Below are positions 26,461 to 36,200 of a stretch of 55,905 nt of DNA, in pieces. Below the pieces are notes generated by a model. It was not told the DNA's origin, made no database searches, and saw only the letters and a list, made by a program, of their open reading frames with translations. Both the position numbers and the translations under genes were made by a program. The DNA lies in contig JAUNBF010000018.1 in the NCBI GenBank assembly GCA_030527185.1, positions 1 through 55,905 of the forward strand. Direction: 5' to 3'. Every line of letters begins with the position of its first letter. Position 1 is the first letter of the stretch. The DNA is from Planctomycetia bacterium. Its GTDB lineage: Bacteria; Planctomycetota; Planctomycetia; Pirellulales; Thermoguttaceae.

Positions 26461-28188
26461 ATGAACTGGACATCCGAAGATTTGATACCGCTGGAACAGT
26501 TACCCGACCGTCTTTTTCGTACCCGTTCCGGGAAAATGCCGCACGTTTTGTGGGGAGTTCCCTTTTCCAAAAAGATTTTTCCCGGCTGGAAAAGGCAACG
26601 AGAACCACGTTCCCGGGAAACGATCGAAACGCTTTTTCAGATGGCACGTGGAAAAGTCCCGAAAAATCAACGCTGGTTGCGCAGAGCCATGCTTTTACAG
26701 ACGCTTCGGGAAGGGCTCTCCGACGAAACCTTTCCGTGGGGGCCTTTTGCGGCGTTGGCCATCGTTCGTGCCTGTCCGGTACTGAATGAGGATCTGCTTT
26801 CTCTCATTTTTGAGACCGCACGCGGAAAAGTGGAAGAATCCCGTCGGTTTTCCGTGGTCGAAGAACCGTGGAAAGCCCTTTTGTGGAGAGGGGAACTGGC
26901 ACTGACGCTGGCGTACATTTTCCCCCAGGCAGAAGAGGGGACTTTATGGAAGGAACAGGCAAAACAGATCGTTCATGAAATTCTTTCCACGGGACTTCAC
27001 GAAGATGGTCATTTGAAAACGAGTATCCTTCCCATTTCCCGAATCCTGTTGGCTTCCATGTTGCGGATGGGATGGATGTTTCCTGAAATATTCACGCCGG
27101 AAGCGCAAAAACAGCGAGATGCCTGGATACGGAATTCGCTTTACCTGACACGTCCTGACGGCAGTATGGTTTTCACCTCTCCCGAATCGGCCTGCTACAA
27201 TCCTGAACTTTTTGTCGCGGCTCTTCAGTGTGACGCGTCGAAAGAAGATAAAAAACTGGGCGTTACCATTCTCCCCAACCTGAAAACCACCAAAAAAATT
27301 CCCAACATACAACTCCCCCCCGAGTCCATCGTCTCCGAAACGTCGCAGCGTGGTATTTTACGACAATTTTGGGGGGGAGCGGGGATTTTCACGCGGTGGG
27401 ATACCCTCTCCACGTTCATGGAGTTTTTTCTTCCGCAAACGCCGCTTCTATCAGGAAAATGGGAATGTTCCCTGTACTGTAAAGGTGTCTCGCTTCTGCC
27501 TGTGGGAGACTGGAAGATGATTTGCTGGAACACGTCGCCGTGGGCTGTTTATCTGGAACTGGAACTCCCTTTGATGTGGGGTTTCAAACTCCAACGACAG
27601 TTCTGTCTGACACGTCGGGAAGAAATTGCGTTTTGGGCAGATACGGTCTTCCAACCCAAAGGAAAAGTCCAGGAAGGACCGTTGGAATACGCCATGTCGA
27701 TTCCACTGTATCCAGGTCTTACATGGACGGACAATGCCGATTCGTTGGAGTTGAAAATAGCCCATCCCGACGGCGGAAAAGGAACCCTTTTGCCATTGGC
27801 ATTGCCCGAATGGAGGACGAAGCTGACACCCGGGGAAGATTTTACCGTGAAAGATGGAAAACTGCAAGGGCGTTTGCGAACCTCCCAGCCGTCGCTCTAT
27901 TTTCCCATTTTTCTCGATTTTTCGCAACGTCGTGTACACAGTTCCCTGACCTGGCGACAACTGACGGTTGCGGAAAAGCTGAAAAAAGTCGATTTTTCGC
28001 AAGCGTCTGGTTTTCGGATTCAAATTGGCGAAATACAGTGGCTCTTGTACCGTTCGCTGGCTCATCCCGCCAACCGGACGATTCTGGGGCACAATCTCCA
28101 ATCCGAATCCATGTTAGGACGGTTTATGTCTACCGGAGAAGTCCATCCCCTGGTGGAAATTCTCGGTTATCAGGAGGAGAATCGATGA
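26461..28188 (+). CDS. Conserved protein of unknown function, possibly heparinase-like toroid plus beta-sandwich
   Basis: I do not recognise a named family with confidence. The 575-residue protein lacks a signal peptide. The first about 280 residues are helical (LRRAMLLQTLREGLSDE, LALTLAYIFPQAEEGTLWKEQAKQIVHEIL, ISRILLASMLRMGW) and could form an alpha/alpha toroid. The remainder is beta-rich (FKLQRQFCLTRREEIAFWADTVFQ, YAMSIPLYPGLTWTDN), an order seen in heparinase II/III-like proteins. AGGAG precedes the ATG at 26461. Its stop codon overlaps the next start (ATGA), so it is coupled to the lipoprotein gene at 28185. Confidence 0.6.
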   Translation: MNWTSEDLIPLEQLPDRLFRTRSGKMPHVLWGVPFSKKIFPGWKRQREPRSRETIETLFQMARGKVPKNQRWLRRAMLLQTLREGLSDETFPWGPFAALAIVRACPVLNEDLLSLIFETARGKVEESRRFSVVEEPWKALLWRGELALTLAYIFPQAEEGTLWKEQAKQIVHEILSTGLHEDGHLKTSILPISRILLASMLRMGWMFPEIFTPEAQKQRDAWIRNSLYLTRPDGSMVFTSPESACYNPELFVAALQCDASKEDKKLGVTILPNLKTTKKIPNIQLPPESIVSETSQRGILRQFWGGAGIFTRWDTLSTFMEFFLPQTPLLSGKWECSLYCKGVSLLPVGDWKMICWNTSPWAVYLELELPLMWGFKLQRQFCLTRREEIAFWADTVFQPKGKVQEGPLEYAMSIPLYPGLTWTDNADSLELKIAHPDGGKGTLLPLALPEWRTKLTPGEDFTVKDGKLQGRLRTSQPSLYFPIFLDFSQRRVHSSLTWRQLTVAEKLKKVDFSQASGFRIQIGEIQWLLYRSLAHPANRTILGHNLQSESMLGRFMSTGEVHPLVEILGYQEENR

Positions 28189-29249
28189 CTCTGGTTTTCA
28201 GACTCCTCGGAATGTTGGGGCTTATCATGTTGGTGGGCTGCCTGAAATCTTCGGAAAAGGAGACGTTACCCTCCAAGGAAATCTCCATGGAAGAGGCAAC
28301 GCTGTGGGGACAAAAATTGGAAAAAACGTTGCGGGAAGGGGATGCCTCCTTTTTTCTGCGAGCCATGGACTGGTCTGCCTGGACGGATCGGATTTTGAAG
28401 GAGATTCCCGAAAAACGTGCGGAAGGAACATACAAACGTGCCGATTTGTACCAGTCGCTCTCCCTGTCGGGGGGGATTGCCAAAACCGTGGCGGAAAAAG
28501 TGAAAAACGGCGGCGCGTACCATTTTTTGCGAGTTCTCAAGGGAGATACTCCCAAACTTCTCTTTCGACTGATTGACCCGGATGGAGGGGTGGACTATCA
28601 CGAACTGTTCCTCCACCGAGGCAAAGACGGAAATATTTGCGTGGAGGAAATTTACCTTTACCATTTTGGAGAAACGTTTACGAATGCTCTGCGGCGGACG
28701 CTTTTTCCCGAACTTTACGTCGGTGGTGTCAACAGTTACGGCGTCATGATGAGTGAGGTGGTTTCGATTCTTTTTCGCGAAAATATCGACCTGATTCAGA
28801 AAATGTACACCGCCTTCGACCAGCAACAGTACCAGAAAGTACTCGATTATTACGATGCCCTTCCCCAGGAACTCCAGGCCAACAAGTCGCTCCAGATTCT
28901 TCGACTTCAGGCCGCCCAACAAATAGGCGACCCCGCGATCTACGCCTTTGTTCTGACCGATTTGCGAAATCAGATGAAGGGGGACGTTTGCGTCGATTTT
29001 CTCTCGCTCGACTATTTTTTTCAACAGAAACAGTATCCCGAAGCGCTGCGTTGCCTGGAGCGCATCGACCGGATTTTGGGCAGCGACCCCTATCTGGAAG
29101 TCTATCGTTGCCACGCCCTCCTTTTCATGGGTAAACGGCAGGAAGCCCGGCAGCGTTACGAAAAAGCTCTCCAGGAAGATTCCCGACTCCTCCACGACCC
29201 CACCTTTCAGGCCATCGGAAAAGCACTGGAGCAAAGTTTCCAGGGATAG
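28185..29249 (+). CDS. TPR-containing lipoprotein
   Basis: The 354-residue protein begins with a lipoprotein signal (LLGMLGLIMLVGC, Cys near residue 19). The N-terminal half is a domain I cannot name (EEATLWGQKLEKTLREGDASFFLRAMDW). The C-terminal half contains tetratricopeptide-like helices (YQKVLDYYDALPQEL, YPEALRCLERIDRILGSDPYLE, KRQEARQRYEKALQED). It probably acts as a scaffold at the inner or outer membrane. ATG 28185 overlaps the upstream stop by 4 bp and has GGAGG nearby. The acyltransferase gene starts 50 bp after its stop. Confidence 0.75.
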   Translation: MTLVFRLLGMLGLIMLVGCLKSSEKETLPSKEISMEEATLWGQKLEKTLREGDASFFLRAMDWSAWTDRILKEIPEKRAEGTYKRADLYQSLSLSGGIAKTVAEKVKNGGAYHFLRVLKGDTPKLLFRLIDPDGGVDYHELFLHRGKDGNICVEEIYLYHFGETFTNALRRTLFPELYVGGVNSYGVMMSEVVSILFRENIDLIQKMYTAFDQQQYQKVLDYYDALPQELQANKSLQILRLQAAQQIGDPAIYAFVLTDLRNQMKGDVCVDFLSLDYFFQQKQYPEALRCLERIDRILGSDPYLEVYRCHALLFMGKRQEARQRYEKALQEDSRLLHDPTFQAIGKALEQSFQG

Positions 29250-29299
29250 GGACTTCCTTTTGAATTCATTATAACCTTTTGACTTTTAACAACTTACCA

Positions 29300-30178
29300 A
29301 TGCGAGACTACCTGATTTATCTTGTCGTGCGGTTATTCATTTCCATCGTCCAGGCGTTACCGTTGGAAAAAGCGGTGGCTTGGGGGGACGTTTGGGCATG
29401 GCTTGCGAGTGACGTTTTTCGGATTCGGGGAAGGCTGGTGGCGGAGAATCTGCGGTTCGCGTTTCCTGAAAAGAGCGAGGAAGAGCGTCATCTCATACAA
29501 CACGAAATGTGGCGACACCTTTTCCGAATGGTGGTGGAGACCGCGTTTGCCGAGCGGAAAATTCATCTGACGAACTGGAAGCAGTACGTCGAACTGGTGC
29601 GTGAAGTACCACCGCTACGGGCAATGTACGAAGGACGGCCGGTTATTTTTGCAACCGGACACCTGGGGAATTTCGAGTTTGCCGGTTATGTGCTGGGGCT
29701 GATTGGGATTCCGGCCTACACGGTGGCGCGGACGTTGGATAATCGCTATCTGGATCGCTACCTGGGGCGTTTTCGACGTTCTTCCGGCCAGGCCATCATC
29801 CCGAAAGACAAAGCGGCACCGATGTTGCGGGAAGCAATGCAGTTGGGGAAGTCACTGGCTATTCTAACCGACCAACATGCCGGGAAAAAAGGGGTGAAAG
29901 CCATCTCGTTCGGGCGAGTTGTTTCGACACACAAAGTCATCTCCATTTTGGCTCAAACCTACCATGCCCCGGTAGCTATTTCCTCCTCCATCCGCCAGGA
30001 ACGAAAACCGTTCCATTTCGTGATTGAAGTTTCCGAATTTCTGGAAGTGACTGAAAATCCAGAGTTTGCGGGTACCAAAGAGATGGCTCAGTGGTACAAC
30101 GACTGCATGGAGCGGCTGATTCGTCGTAACCCGGAACAATATTGGTGGTTACACAATCGTTGGCGAGAGAAGTCATGA
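29300..30178 (+). CDS. LpxL/HtrB-type lysophospholipid (lipid A) acyltransferase
   Basis: The 292-residue protein matches the bacterial lipid A acyltransferase family. It has an N-terminal hydrophobic anchor (YLIYLVVRLFISIVQAL), NLRFAFPEKSEEER, the catalytic H-x4-E motif in GHLGNFE (His121, Glu126), TVARTLDNRYLDRYLGRFR and a C-terminal NPEQYWWLHNRWR. Such enzymes add secondary acyl chains to lipid A at the inner membrane, which implies an outer membrane with lipid A or a related lipid. No good Shine-Dalgarno precedes ATG 29300; it was chosen because the hydrophobic segment follows it. TTG 29279 in the same frame is an alternative start. It is the last gene of the plus-strand group starting at 26461. 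Confidence 0.88.
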   Translation: MRDYLIYLVVRLFISIVQALPLEKAVAWGDVWAWLASDVFRIRGRLVAENLRFAFPEKSEEERHLIQHEMWRHLFRMVVETAFAERKIHLTNWKQYVELVREVPPLRAMYEGRPVIFATGHLGNFEFAGYVLGLIGIPAYTVARTLDNRYLDRYLGRFRRSSGQAIIPKDKAAPMLREAMQLGKSLAILTDQHAGKKGVKAISFGRVVSTHKVISILAQTYHAPVAISSSIRQERKPFHFVIEVSEFLEVTENPEFAGTKEMAQWYNDCMERLIRRNPEQYWWLHNRWREKS

Positions 30179-30208
30179 ATCGTGAAAAATGGTGACATAT
30201 CTTGTTAT

Positions 30209-31393
30209 TCAGTGTTTGCCCCTTTGCTTGCGACGCCGATATTCCTGCATCGTCATGCCGAACTCTTTTTTGAAGAGGTTGCGCAGATAGCTCTTATTTT
30301 CCAACTCTACCCGTTTGCAAATCTCATTGAACGACAAATCCGACTCCGCCACCAGCATCGCAATTTTCTTCAATCGTCGGTTGGAAATTTCCTGTTTCAG
30401 AGGAGATCCCACCACCTGCCGGAACCGTTTTTCCAACCACTGCCGGGAAAGTCGGTACTTCTTGGCCAGCCCGGAAACGGTGAGACCAACGCCATCGCGG
30501 AATTGGATTTCCTCCAGAATCTTCATCATCAATCGGTCGGTCACCTGCTGTTTCGTCGTGGAACCACGGACGGTTATGCTCAGAGGATAGTAGTAACGTG
30601 TGGTCGAAATCGGCTTTTGTTTGAAGAAGTGGTCGAGCGTCTCGGCAGCCAACATCCCGCACTGCCGCCACTGGATGTTGATACTGGTGAGAGGTGGGAA
30701 GCAGGAATTGCAGACGTACTCATCGTCCCCCACGCCCATGACCGCCACCTCATAAGGCACCGCCAGATTCGCCTTCAAACAGGCATCCACCACTTTCCGC
30801 CCCTCCACGTCCGACGTTCCCATAATTGCGATCGGCTTGGGAAGTTTTTTCAGCCAACGAACCAGCTTTTGCCGTGTCTGCGGTGTTTCCTGGGTGAAGT
30901 GGGAGGAGGTATGATAATGGAAACACTCCGCGTTGAGGGTGCGAATCCCAGCCTCAAAACCACGCCGACGACGAATCGCCCATTGTGGCTCATTTTCCGG
31001 CATGACGACGGCAAAGTGGTGGTAATGGCACTCCAGAAAATAGTTGGCCGCCATCCGCCCCGTCGCTTCGTTGTCCAGCATGACGGTGGGATAGTCCAGA
31101 ATTTCCGGGAACTCCTCCGGCGGCAACTCCGGGTCCATCAGCACGACCGGGCAAAGCTGCTGTTTCAGACGCTGCCATGTCTCCTCGCTCACCACACGGG
31201 CGATAATTCCATCCGTATCGGAAATGGGATGTTCAGGAAGTTGCAATTCCTCCGAGCCACCGACGTGATAATTCAGACTCCACGGACCGTAGAGCCGTGC
31301 GTAGTCCACAATCCCCCCGAACCGCATTCGACCCGCATTGATCGAAAGCGAAAGAATGATCGAAACACGTGGAATGGAGCTTTTTTTTCGCAT
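30209..31393 (-). CDS. Second XylR-type transcription regulator
   Basis: This 394-residue protein has the same layout and length as the regulator at 8680-9864. A LacI/XylR-like sugar-sensor half (YPTVMLDNEATGRMAANYFLECHYHHFAVV, IMGTSDVEGRKVVDACL, VMGVGDDEYVCNS, LTSINIQWRQCGMLAAE) comes first. An AraC DNA-binding half follows from about residue 285 (LTVSGLAKKYRLSRQWLEKRF, SFNEICKRVELENKSYLRNLF, FGMTMQEYRRRK). The ATG at 31393 was chosen; a TTG at 31411 is in frame. The gene starts 44 bp after the tyrosine phosphatase gene on the same strand and is probably expressed with it. It ends tail-to-tail with the acyltransferase gene, 30 bp away. Confidence 0.88.
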   Translation of the reverse strand: MRKKSSIPRVSIILSLSINAGRMRFGGIVDYARLYGPWSLNYHVGGSEELQLPEHPISDTDGIIARVVSEETWQRLKQQLCPVVLMDPELPPEEFPEILDYPTVMLDNEATGRMAANYFLECHYHHFAVVMPENEPQWAIRRRRGFEAGIRTLNAECFHYHTSSHFTQETPQTRQKLVRWLKKLPKPIAIMGTSDVEGRKVVDACLKANLAVPYEVAVMGVGDDEYVCNSCFPPLTSINIQWRQCGMLAAETLDHFFKQKPISTTRYYYPLSITVRGSTTKQQVTDRLMMKILEEIQFRDGVGLTVSGLAKKYRLSRQWLEKRFRQVVGSPLKQEISNRRLKKIAMLVAESDLSFNEICKRVELENKSYLRNLFKKEFGMTMQEYRRRKQRGKH

Positions 31394-31437
31394 GAAAATG
31401 ACAACGTCCAACTCAAAACAACACGGCGTTTGCGTGG

Positions 31438-32745
31438 TTATTCCTCGACAAGAATCTCGCGAATCGCGTCGATTTCACTCTGTAAAACGCCCACTTTCAG
31501 AAGAAACCGAACCACCTGCACACGAATCGGCTCGTCGGGGGCAATCGCGTGGAGCGTCTCGAACATCCCGGCAGCCTTGCGACTGTAACGATAGCGGGGG
31601 TGCTGACTCAGGGAGGTTAATTCGTAGTTGTCGATAATCGTCTGATCGTCGCGGCCAATGATCCCGTCCAGCAAAACGCCCAGCGTTCCGGTTCTGTCCG
31701 CTCCGCCGGCACAATGGAAAAAAACGGGATAGGTATCGGAATTGGCAAGACGGCTGAAAATCTCACGAAACAACGGTTGGTTGGCGGGATAATAGAGATG
31801 GTATCCCACGAGAGGATAACCTATTCGCGTAACGCCTACCTGATCCAGCCCCGTTTCGCCCCAATCGCGACAACGTTTTTGAAACTCACCCTCGGATCGC
31901 AAATCGAGTTCCGTTCGGAGGTTCAGCACATTTCGGAAAAAATATTCGTATTCTTCCTCGGCAGTTCCTTGGGGAACCAGACAATATCGAAGAGGCGTGA
32001 CCGCGGCGCCACGAAAAAGAAGCCCTTGCCGAACCCGTTTTCCGTCTGCGTTGGTGCCGCCGCCCAAATCGCGGAAATTATTCACCGCAGGAGACGACAA
32101 AAGTCGTGGCGGTTTGTCCAAGGTCGTAAACGTCCAAACATCCGATTGAACGGACTCTCCCTCGGCATTGCGTCCCGTGACTTTCCAGTAATATCGGACT
32201 CCCAGTTTCAAATTGGCTGGTCGAATGGCAGACTCCGGCTTTTTTTGCTTGTTCCGGTCGGAATAACCTCGGAGGGCGGGCTGGAAATCCGGCGTTTCGC
32301 TCCACAAAACCGTGACATCGGAGAGCGTCTCTTCCGTTTTCCAGGAAAAAGGCCGATACGTTTGGGATTCGACTTGATAACGCTCCATAAGAGCCGCCGA
32401 CCAATCGTTGTGCTGGTAGAAGTTGTAGCGATCCTTGGGACTTTTCAGTTCTTTGATGTTTTTTCCCTCTGCTTTATACTGCTCGACCATTGCCTCGTAT
32501 TCCGCCACTTTTTTCTGAAATTCCACGATTGCCGATTCCAATTTCGGAGGCCGAACCGACCGTGCGTCGCTATTTGCCAGAAATTCGCGTTCGATAGGCG
32601 AAACGGGATCGTACAACGAACCATCGGGAGGGGACAAAAGCTCTATTTCTGCCGATGACAGTATGGCAGTTCCCGAAATCGAAATCAGAAGCCAAACGAA
32701 CAAAACGAACAACAGGGGTAGTCTCGTTTTTTTACAAGTTTCCAT
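31438..32745 (-). CDS. Secreted tyrosine phosphatase with fibronectin-like N-terminal region
   Basis: The 435-residue protein has an N-terminal signal or membrane anchor (LPLLFVLFVWLLISISGTAIL). Residues about 50-200 end in a fibronectin III-like strand pattern (LKLGVRYYWKVTGRNAEGESVQSDVWTF). The C-terminal half is a Y_phosphatase3-type domain (NNFRDLGGGTNADGKRVRQGLLFRGA) with the catalytic P-loop HCAGGADRTG, Cys near residue 345. The domain is related to Mycobacterium PtpB-like enzymes, which dephosphorylate proteins or phosphoinositides. Here it is predicted to act outside the cytoplasm. A near-perfect promoter lies at 32791-32819. A second XylR-type regulator follows downstream. Confidence 0.85.
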   Translation of the reverse strand: METCKKTRLPLLFVLFVWLLISISGTAILSSAEIELLSPPDGSLYDPVSPIEREFLANSDARSVRPPKLESAIVEFQKKVAEYEAMVEQYKAEGKNIKELKSPKDRYNFYQHNDWSAALMERYQVESQTYRPFSWKTEETLSDVTVLWSETPDFQPALRGYSDRNKQKKPESAIRPANLKLGVRYYWKVTGRNAEGESVQSDVWTFTTLDKPPRLLSSPAVNNFRDLGGGTNADGKRVRQGLLFRGAAVTPLRYCLVPQGTAEEEYEYFFRNVLNLRTELDLRSEGEFQKRCRDWGETGLDQVGVTRIGYPLVGYHLYYPANQPLFREIFSRLANSDTYPVFFHCAGGADRTGTLGVLLDGIIGRDDQTIIDNYELTSLSQHPRYRYSRKAAGMFETLHAIAPDEPIRVQVVRFLLKVGVLQSEIDAIREILVEE

Positions 32746-32790
32746 GGGAAATTCTCGCAATGGTCACGTAAATCTGGAACACATAAGAAA

Positions 32791-32819
32791 ATTATACCAT
32801 CATGCGGAGTGAAAGTCAA
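32791..32819 (-). promoter_or_regulatory. Near-consensus promoter of the phosphatase/XylR-type operon
   Basis: TTGACT (32819-32814) and TATAAT (32796-32791) on the minus strand are separated by 17 bp. The start site near 32784 gives a leader of about 40 nt. Confidence 0.85.
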
Positions 32820-32841
32820 AGGGTGGGACGACGTAATATTG

Positions 32842-33035
32842 TTCGTCCACTTGAGTTTTTCGGATTCACTCCTCCAAAGCCCCTACCTTTGGGAGGGGTG
32901 GTAGCCGTCAGGCTACCGGGGTGGGCAGGGCTGAATGGCACCGGAACGTTCTATTACAATTTCTCCATGGAACGTCGTTCTGTTGTTTGACCCACCCCCC
33001 GCCCTGTTGGGCGTACCCCTCCCAGAGGTAGGGGC
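32842..33035. repeat. MITE-like element with long inverted repeats
   Basis: A left arm (32879-32925) and a right arm (32990-33035) are inverted copies of each other in their outer about 20 bp (GCCCCTACC.TTGGGAGGGG type) and again near the GGGGTGGG part. A 26-bp flank at 32842-32867 recurs inverted at 12895-12920. No open frame of note lies inside. It occupies the 550-bp gap before the PEP-CTERM gene at 33297. Confidence 0.6.
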
Positions 33036-33176
33036 ATTTCTGTCATTTTCGGGAAATTCAAAGCGAAAGAAGGATATAGACGCAGAATAAAAATTGTAGC
33101 GTTGTGGAATACGACGTTTTTCTATTTTTCACATAATACGGGATTTTACGAAGGATCGTCCATTTTCAGAGAGTGT

Positions 33177-33247
33177 GAGTTTCCAAAAAAGTACCCCCTT
33201 GTTTCCAAAATTGCACTATTGCTTTTTCACTTCCTTTGGGGCATAAT
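33177..33247 (+). promoter_or_regulatory. Promoter module shared with the gene at 39398
   Basis: Positions 33177-33227 are almost identical to 39265-39315. The block contains two direct TTTCCAAAA repeats starting 22 bp apart, a likely regulator site, and the -35 box TTGCTT (33219-33224). The -10 box CATAAT (33242-33247) follows after 17 bp. The start site should be near 33254, about 43 nt before the ATG. Confidence 0.75.
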
Positions 33248-33296
33248 GAAAATCAGGAAGAATTTTGGTGTCTCATAATCTCAAAAACGGAGGTGT

Positions 33297-36200
33297 ATGG
33301 TGCGTAGTTTCATTTGGCAAATGATGACGATTGGCATTGTGTTAATTTGCGGGGGGGGGGGCAGTTTGGGGGATTGATTACAGTGACGGTGGTACGCATA
33401 CCATCACGGGAAGTTCCGAAGCGGTCAACATCTCGAATGCGACGACGGTACAGGTTAAGACTGGCGGAGGGAGCTATCCCTTTATGGGGCAGAAGGTTAC
33501 GCTCACGGAAGGCTCCACTCTGACGACGAATTTTACGGGCGGGAGTACTGGAGAAATATTGGGAGGAGGAGCAACCGTTTCTGTAAATGCCAGTACGATT
33601 GAGTTGACAAACTACACGGCCAACAACAATGGAATCACGCTTGCGAACGGCGCGGTACTGACGATTGGCAATGCGTGGAATAATGCCTACGGAGCGTTGT
33701 TGGGAAATGGTAGCGGAGGAATCAATGTCACTTCCGGGACAGCTTCTGTCAATCTGTATCAGAACATCAACGCGACTGAAAAAAAGACCTCGTTTGCAAG
33801 TTTGCGGGACAATAACTACAAAATTAACGTATCCCAGGGAGCGACGCTGGAATGGTTGGGAGGAATTCAGGCTCATGATGATTCTCCGGAAACCCTGGAT
33901 GCCAACGTTGTGGTGAATGGTGCGGGAACGCTGATTTTGAAAGGTGGGGAAATTGGTGGTCGGTATGTAGGGAATGATAAAACTGGCACCACCAGTGCCG
34001 GGGAATTGGCTATCAGTGGCGGTGGAACGGTCACTTTCGACGGTGCGTCGGTTTATAAAGGTTCCAAAATTACCGTCACGGGAACGGGTTCAACGTTGAA
34101 CGCTGCGAAAGCGAGTTCTTTCAAAGATTCCGGCGAAATAACGATAAATGCTGGTGGAATCCTGACGACGAGCGTGCAGGAAGGTTTGAATTCTTCAGGA
34201 AAAATCGTTCTCAACGGTGGAACACTGAAGTCGGATTACTATACCACCATTTCCAATGGTCTGGAATTAAACGGCGGAACAATCATCGGCAAAGGAACTT
34301 ATCGAAATTTTGGTTCTTTTCTGTTTTTCAATGCTCTGACCGTAACAGGAGGAACGTCAACAACGCCTTCCACTTCGACGATGGAGGTGGTTGGAGCCAG
34401 ATTTCGGAGTACGATTGATGTGGCGGAATACACGACGTTGAACTATTCTGGAGAGGCCGCTTATGATGGTGATACGGGTTTAATTAAAACGGGAAAAGGA
34501 ACGTGGAATGTCACTTCCGGGACGTTTGGAACGTATTATTCTGGTGCATGGCCAGGGACGGCTTCGGCAGGAACGATTCATGTGCAGGAAGGGACGCTGG
34601 CATTGAATGGGGCGAAATTCTATACCGACTCGACAGTTAATGTGGCTCCCCAATCGGGCACCACCTCTTCTCGGTTGGAAGTTGGAACAGAAAAGGTGGG
34701 TAGTAAAATTGCCTACAAGATTACGGGGACCGCAGGATTGGCGACTCCCAACGCGATTCTTTCCGTGACGGGCAGAGATGGCCTTTATCAAAATTTCGGA
34801 ACGATCGAGTTGACAAACGCTCAACTGACCGCGTCTGCCTATACCACGATTGACAGTCTGGTGACACTGAAAAACGGACAAATCATTTCAACGGTAACGA
34901 ATCCTCATACCACTTACGGCAGTTTTCTGATCAATGGTGAAAAACTTTCCGAGGGGCAGTGCGTCATCAACGCGACGGAGGGAACGTCGCTGATTCAGGC
35001 CGGAGGGGTGGGGATCCGTTTGCGTACCAATGCCGGTACAAGTTCCCTTGCGGTCGCCAAAAAGAGTACGACGCTGAACGTGGCGGATGGGGCGGTATTG
35101 AATGTGGCGGCTTCGCTCACCTACGATTGCATACTCACCGACGAGACCGCCAATGCCAGCCACGGAATTTACAAGTCGGGCGATGGACTTTGGAATCAGA
35201 CGACCGGAACGGTGGGCGGCTTCTGCACTGCTCCTGGTGTAACAGCCAACGCGGCAGGAAACGTTTTCGTGGAGGGTGGGACACTTCGGATGTCGGGCAA
35301 TTCCACGTTCTATTCGAATAGCCACCTTTACGTCCGGTCGGGTGGCACGCTCGATTTGAACACTTCCGCAACGTTCAGCACGGCGTACCACCTTGCCGGC
35401 GATGGTGACGACGGTATGGGGGCACTTTTGTTCTCCAACAACCGAGAGATCACGAATTCGGTCTATCTGGACGCGGATACATCCATTGGTGTGGCGGCAG
35501 ATGTTTCCGCAACTCTGGATACGACCCTTCAAGGTGCTTATGCCCTGACCAAAGTCGGAAAAGGAACGTTGACGTTAAACAAAAGCGGCAATCCGATTAC
35601 GGCGTTGAATGTTCTGGATGGAACGGTAAAATTGGGTGCTAGTTCTACGCTGAACAGTAACACAAAATCAATCCTCGTTTCGGGGAGTGGTTCTGTGCTG
35701 GATTTGGCAGCCAACGATGCGTTGTGGTATGGTACTACTGGAGCGGCGGGAGAGAATGGGATTGTCATTGAAAATGGCGGAACGATGACGAACACCAGTG
35801 GAACATCGCATGTCACGCTGACGTATGGATTTACATTGGAAAATGGCACCGTGACGGCGGAGGGGGAAGGAAATACATCCAGCGGCACTTTGACCCATGG
35901 TCTGGAATCGGGTTACGGGAATTATCTGTTGGTGGATGAAGTTACCGTTTCAGGAACGGGCGTTTCGACCATCGACGCTTACCGGATTCGTTTTCGTGCG
36001 GACGCTGCTGGCGGAACCTTTACCATTGCACCTACGGCAGTGCTGGAAACATCCACGAAATTCGATACCGATTCTGGACGTATCATGACAGTTCGCGGAG
36101 GTGGAACACTTCATCCGACCGCGACGACGTTTACCACGCCGGGACTGGCGATTCAAAGTTCCCACCTCGATTTGACGGGATTGAATCAGGCCACCACCGG

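Noticed and set aside
27364..27376. Another G run (seven Gs) considered as a phase-variation tract
   Set aside because: It lies deep inside an intact coding frame (Gly-Gly codons), is short, and the frame is uninterrupted.
30182..31588. 468-codon plus-strand frame opposite the second XylR-type regulator
   Set aside because: A shadow frame with no recognisable domain. The minus-strand product is a clear regulator.
33301..33370. Explaining all three poly-G interruptions as sequencing errors
   Set aside because: Not fully excluded, but long G runs at the same place in three surface genes, two with a shared promoter module, are unlikely to be chance; the tracts are real whatever their exact length.
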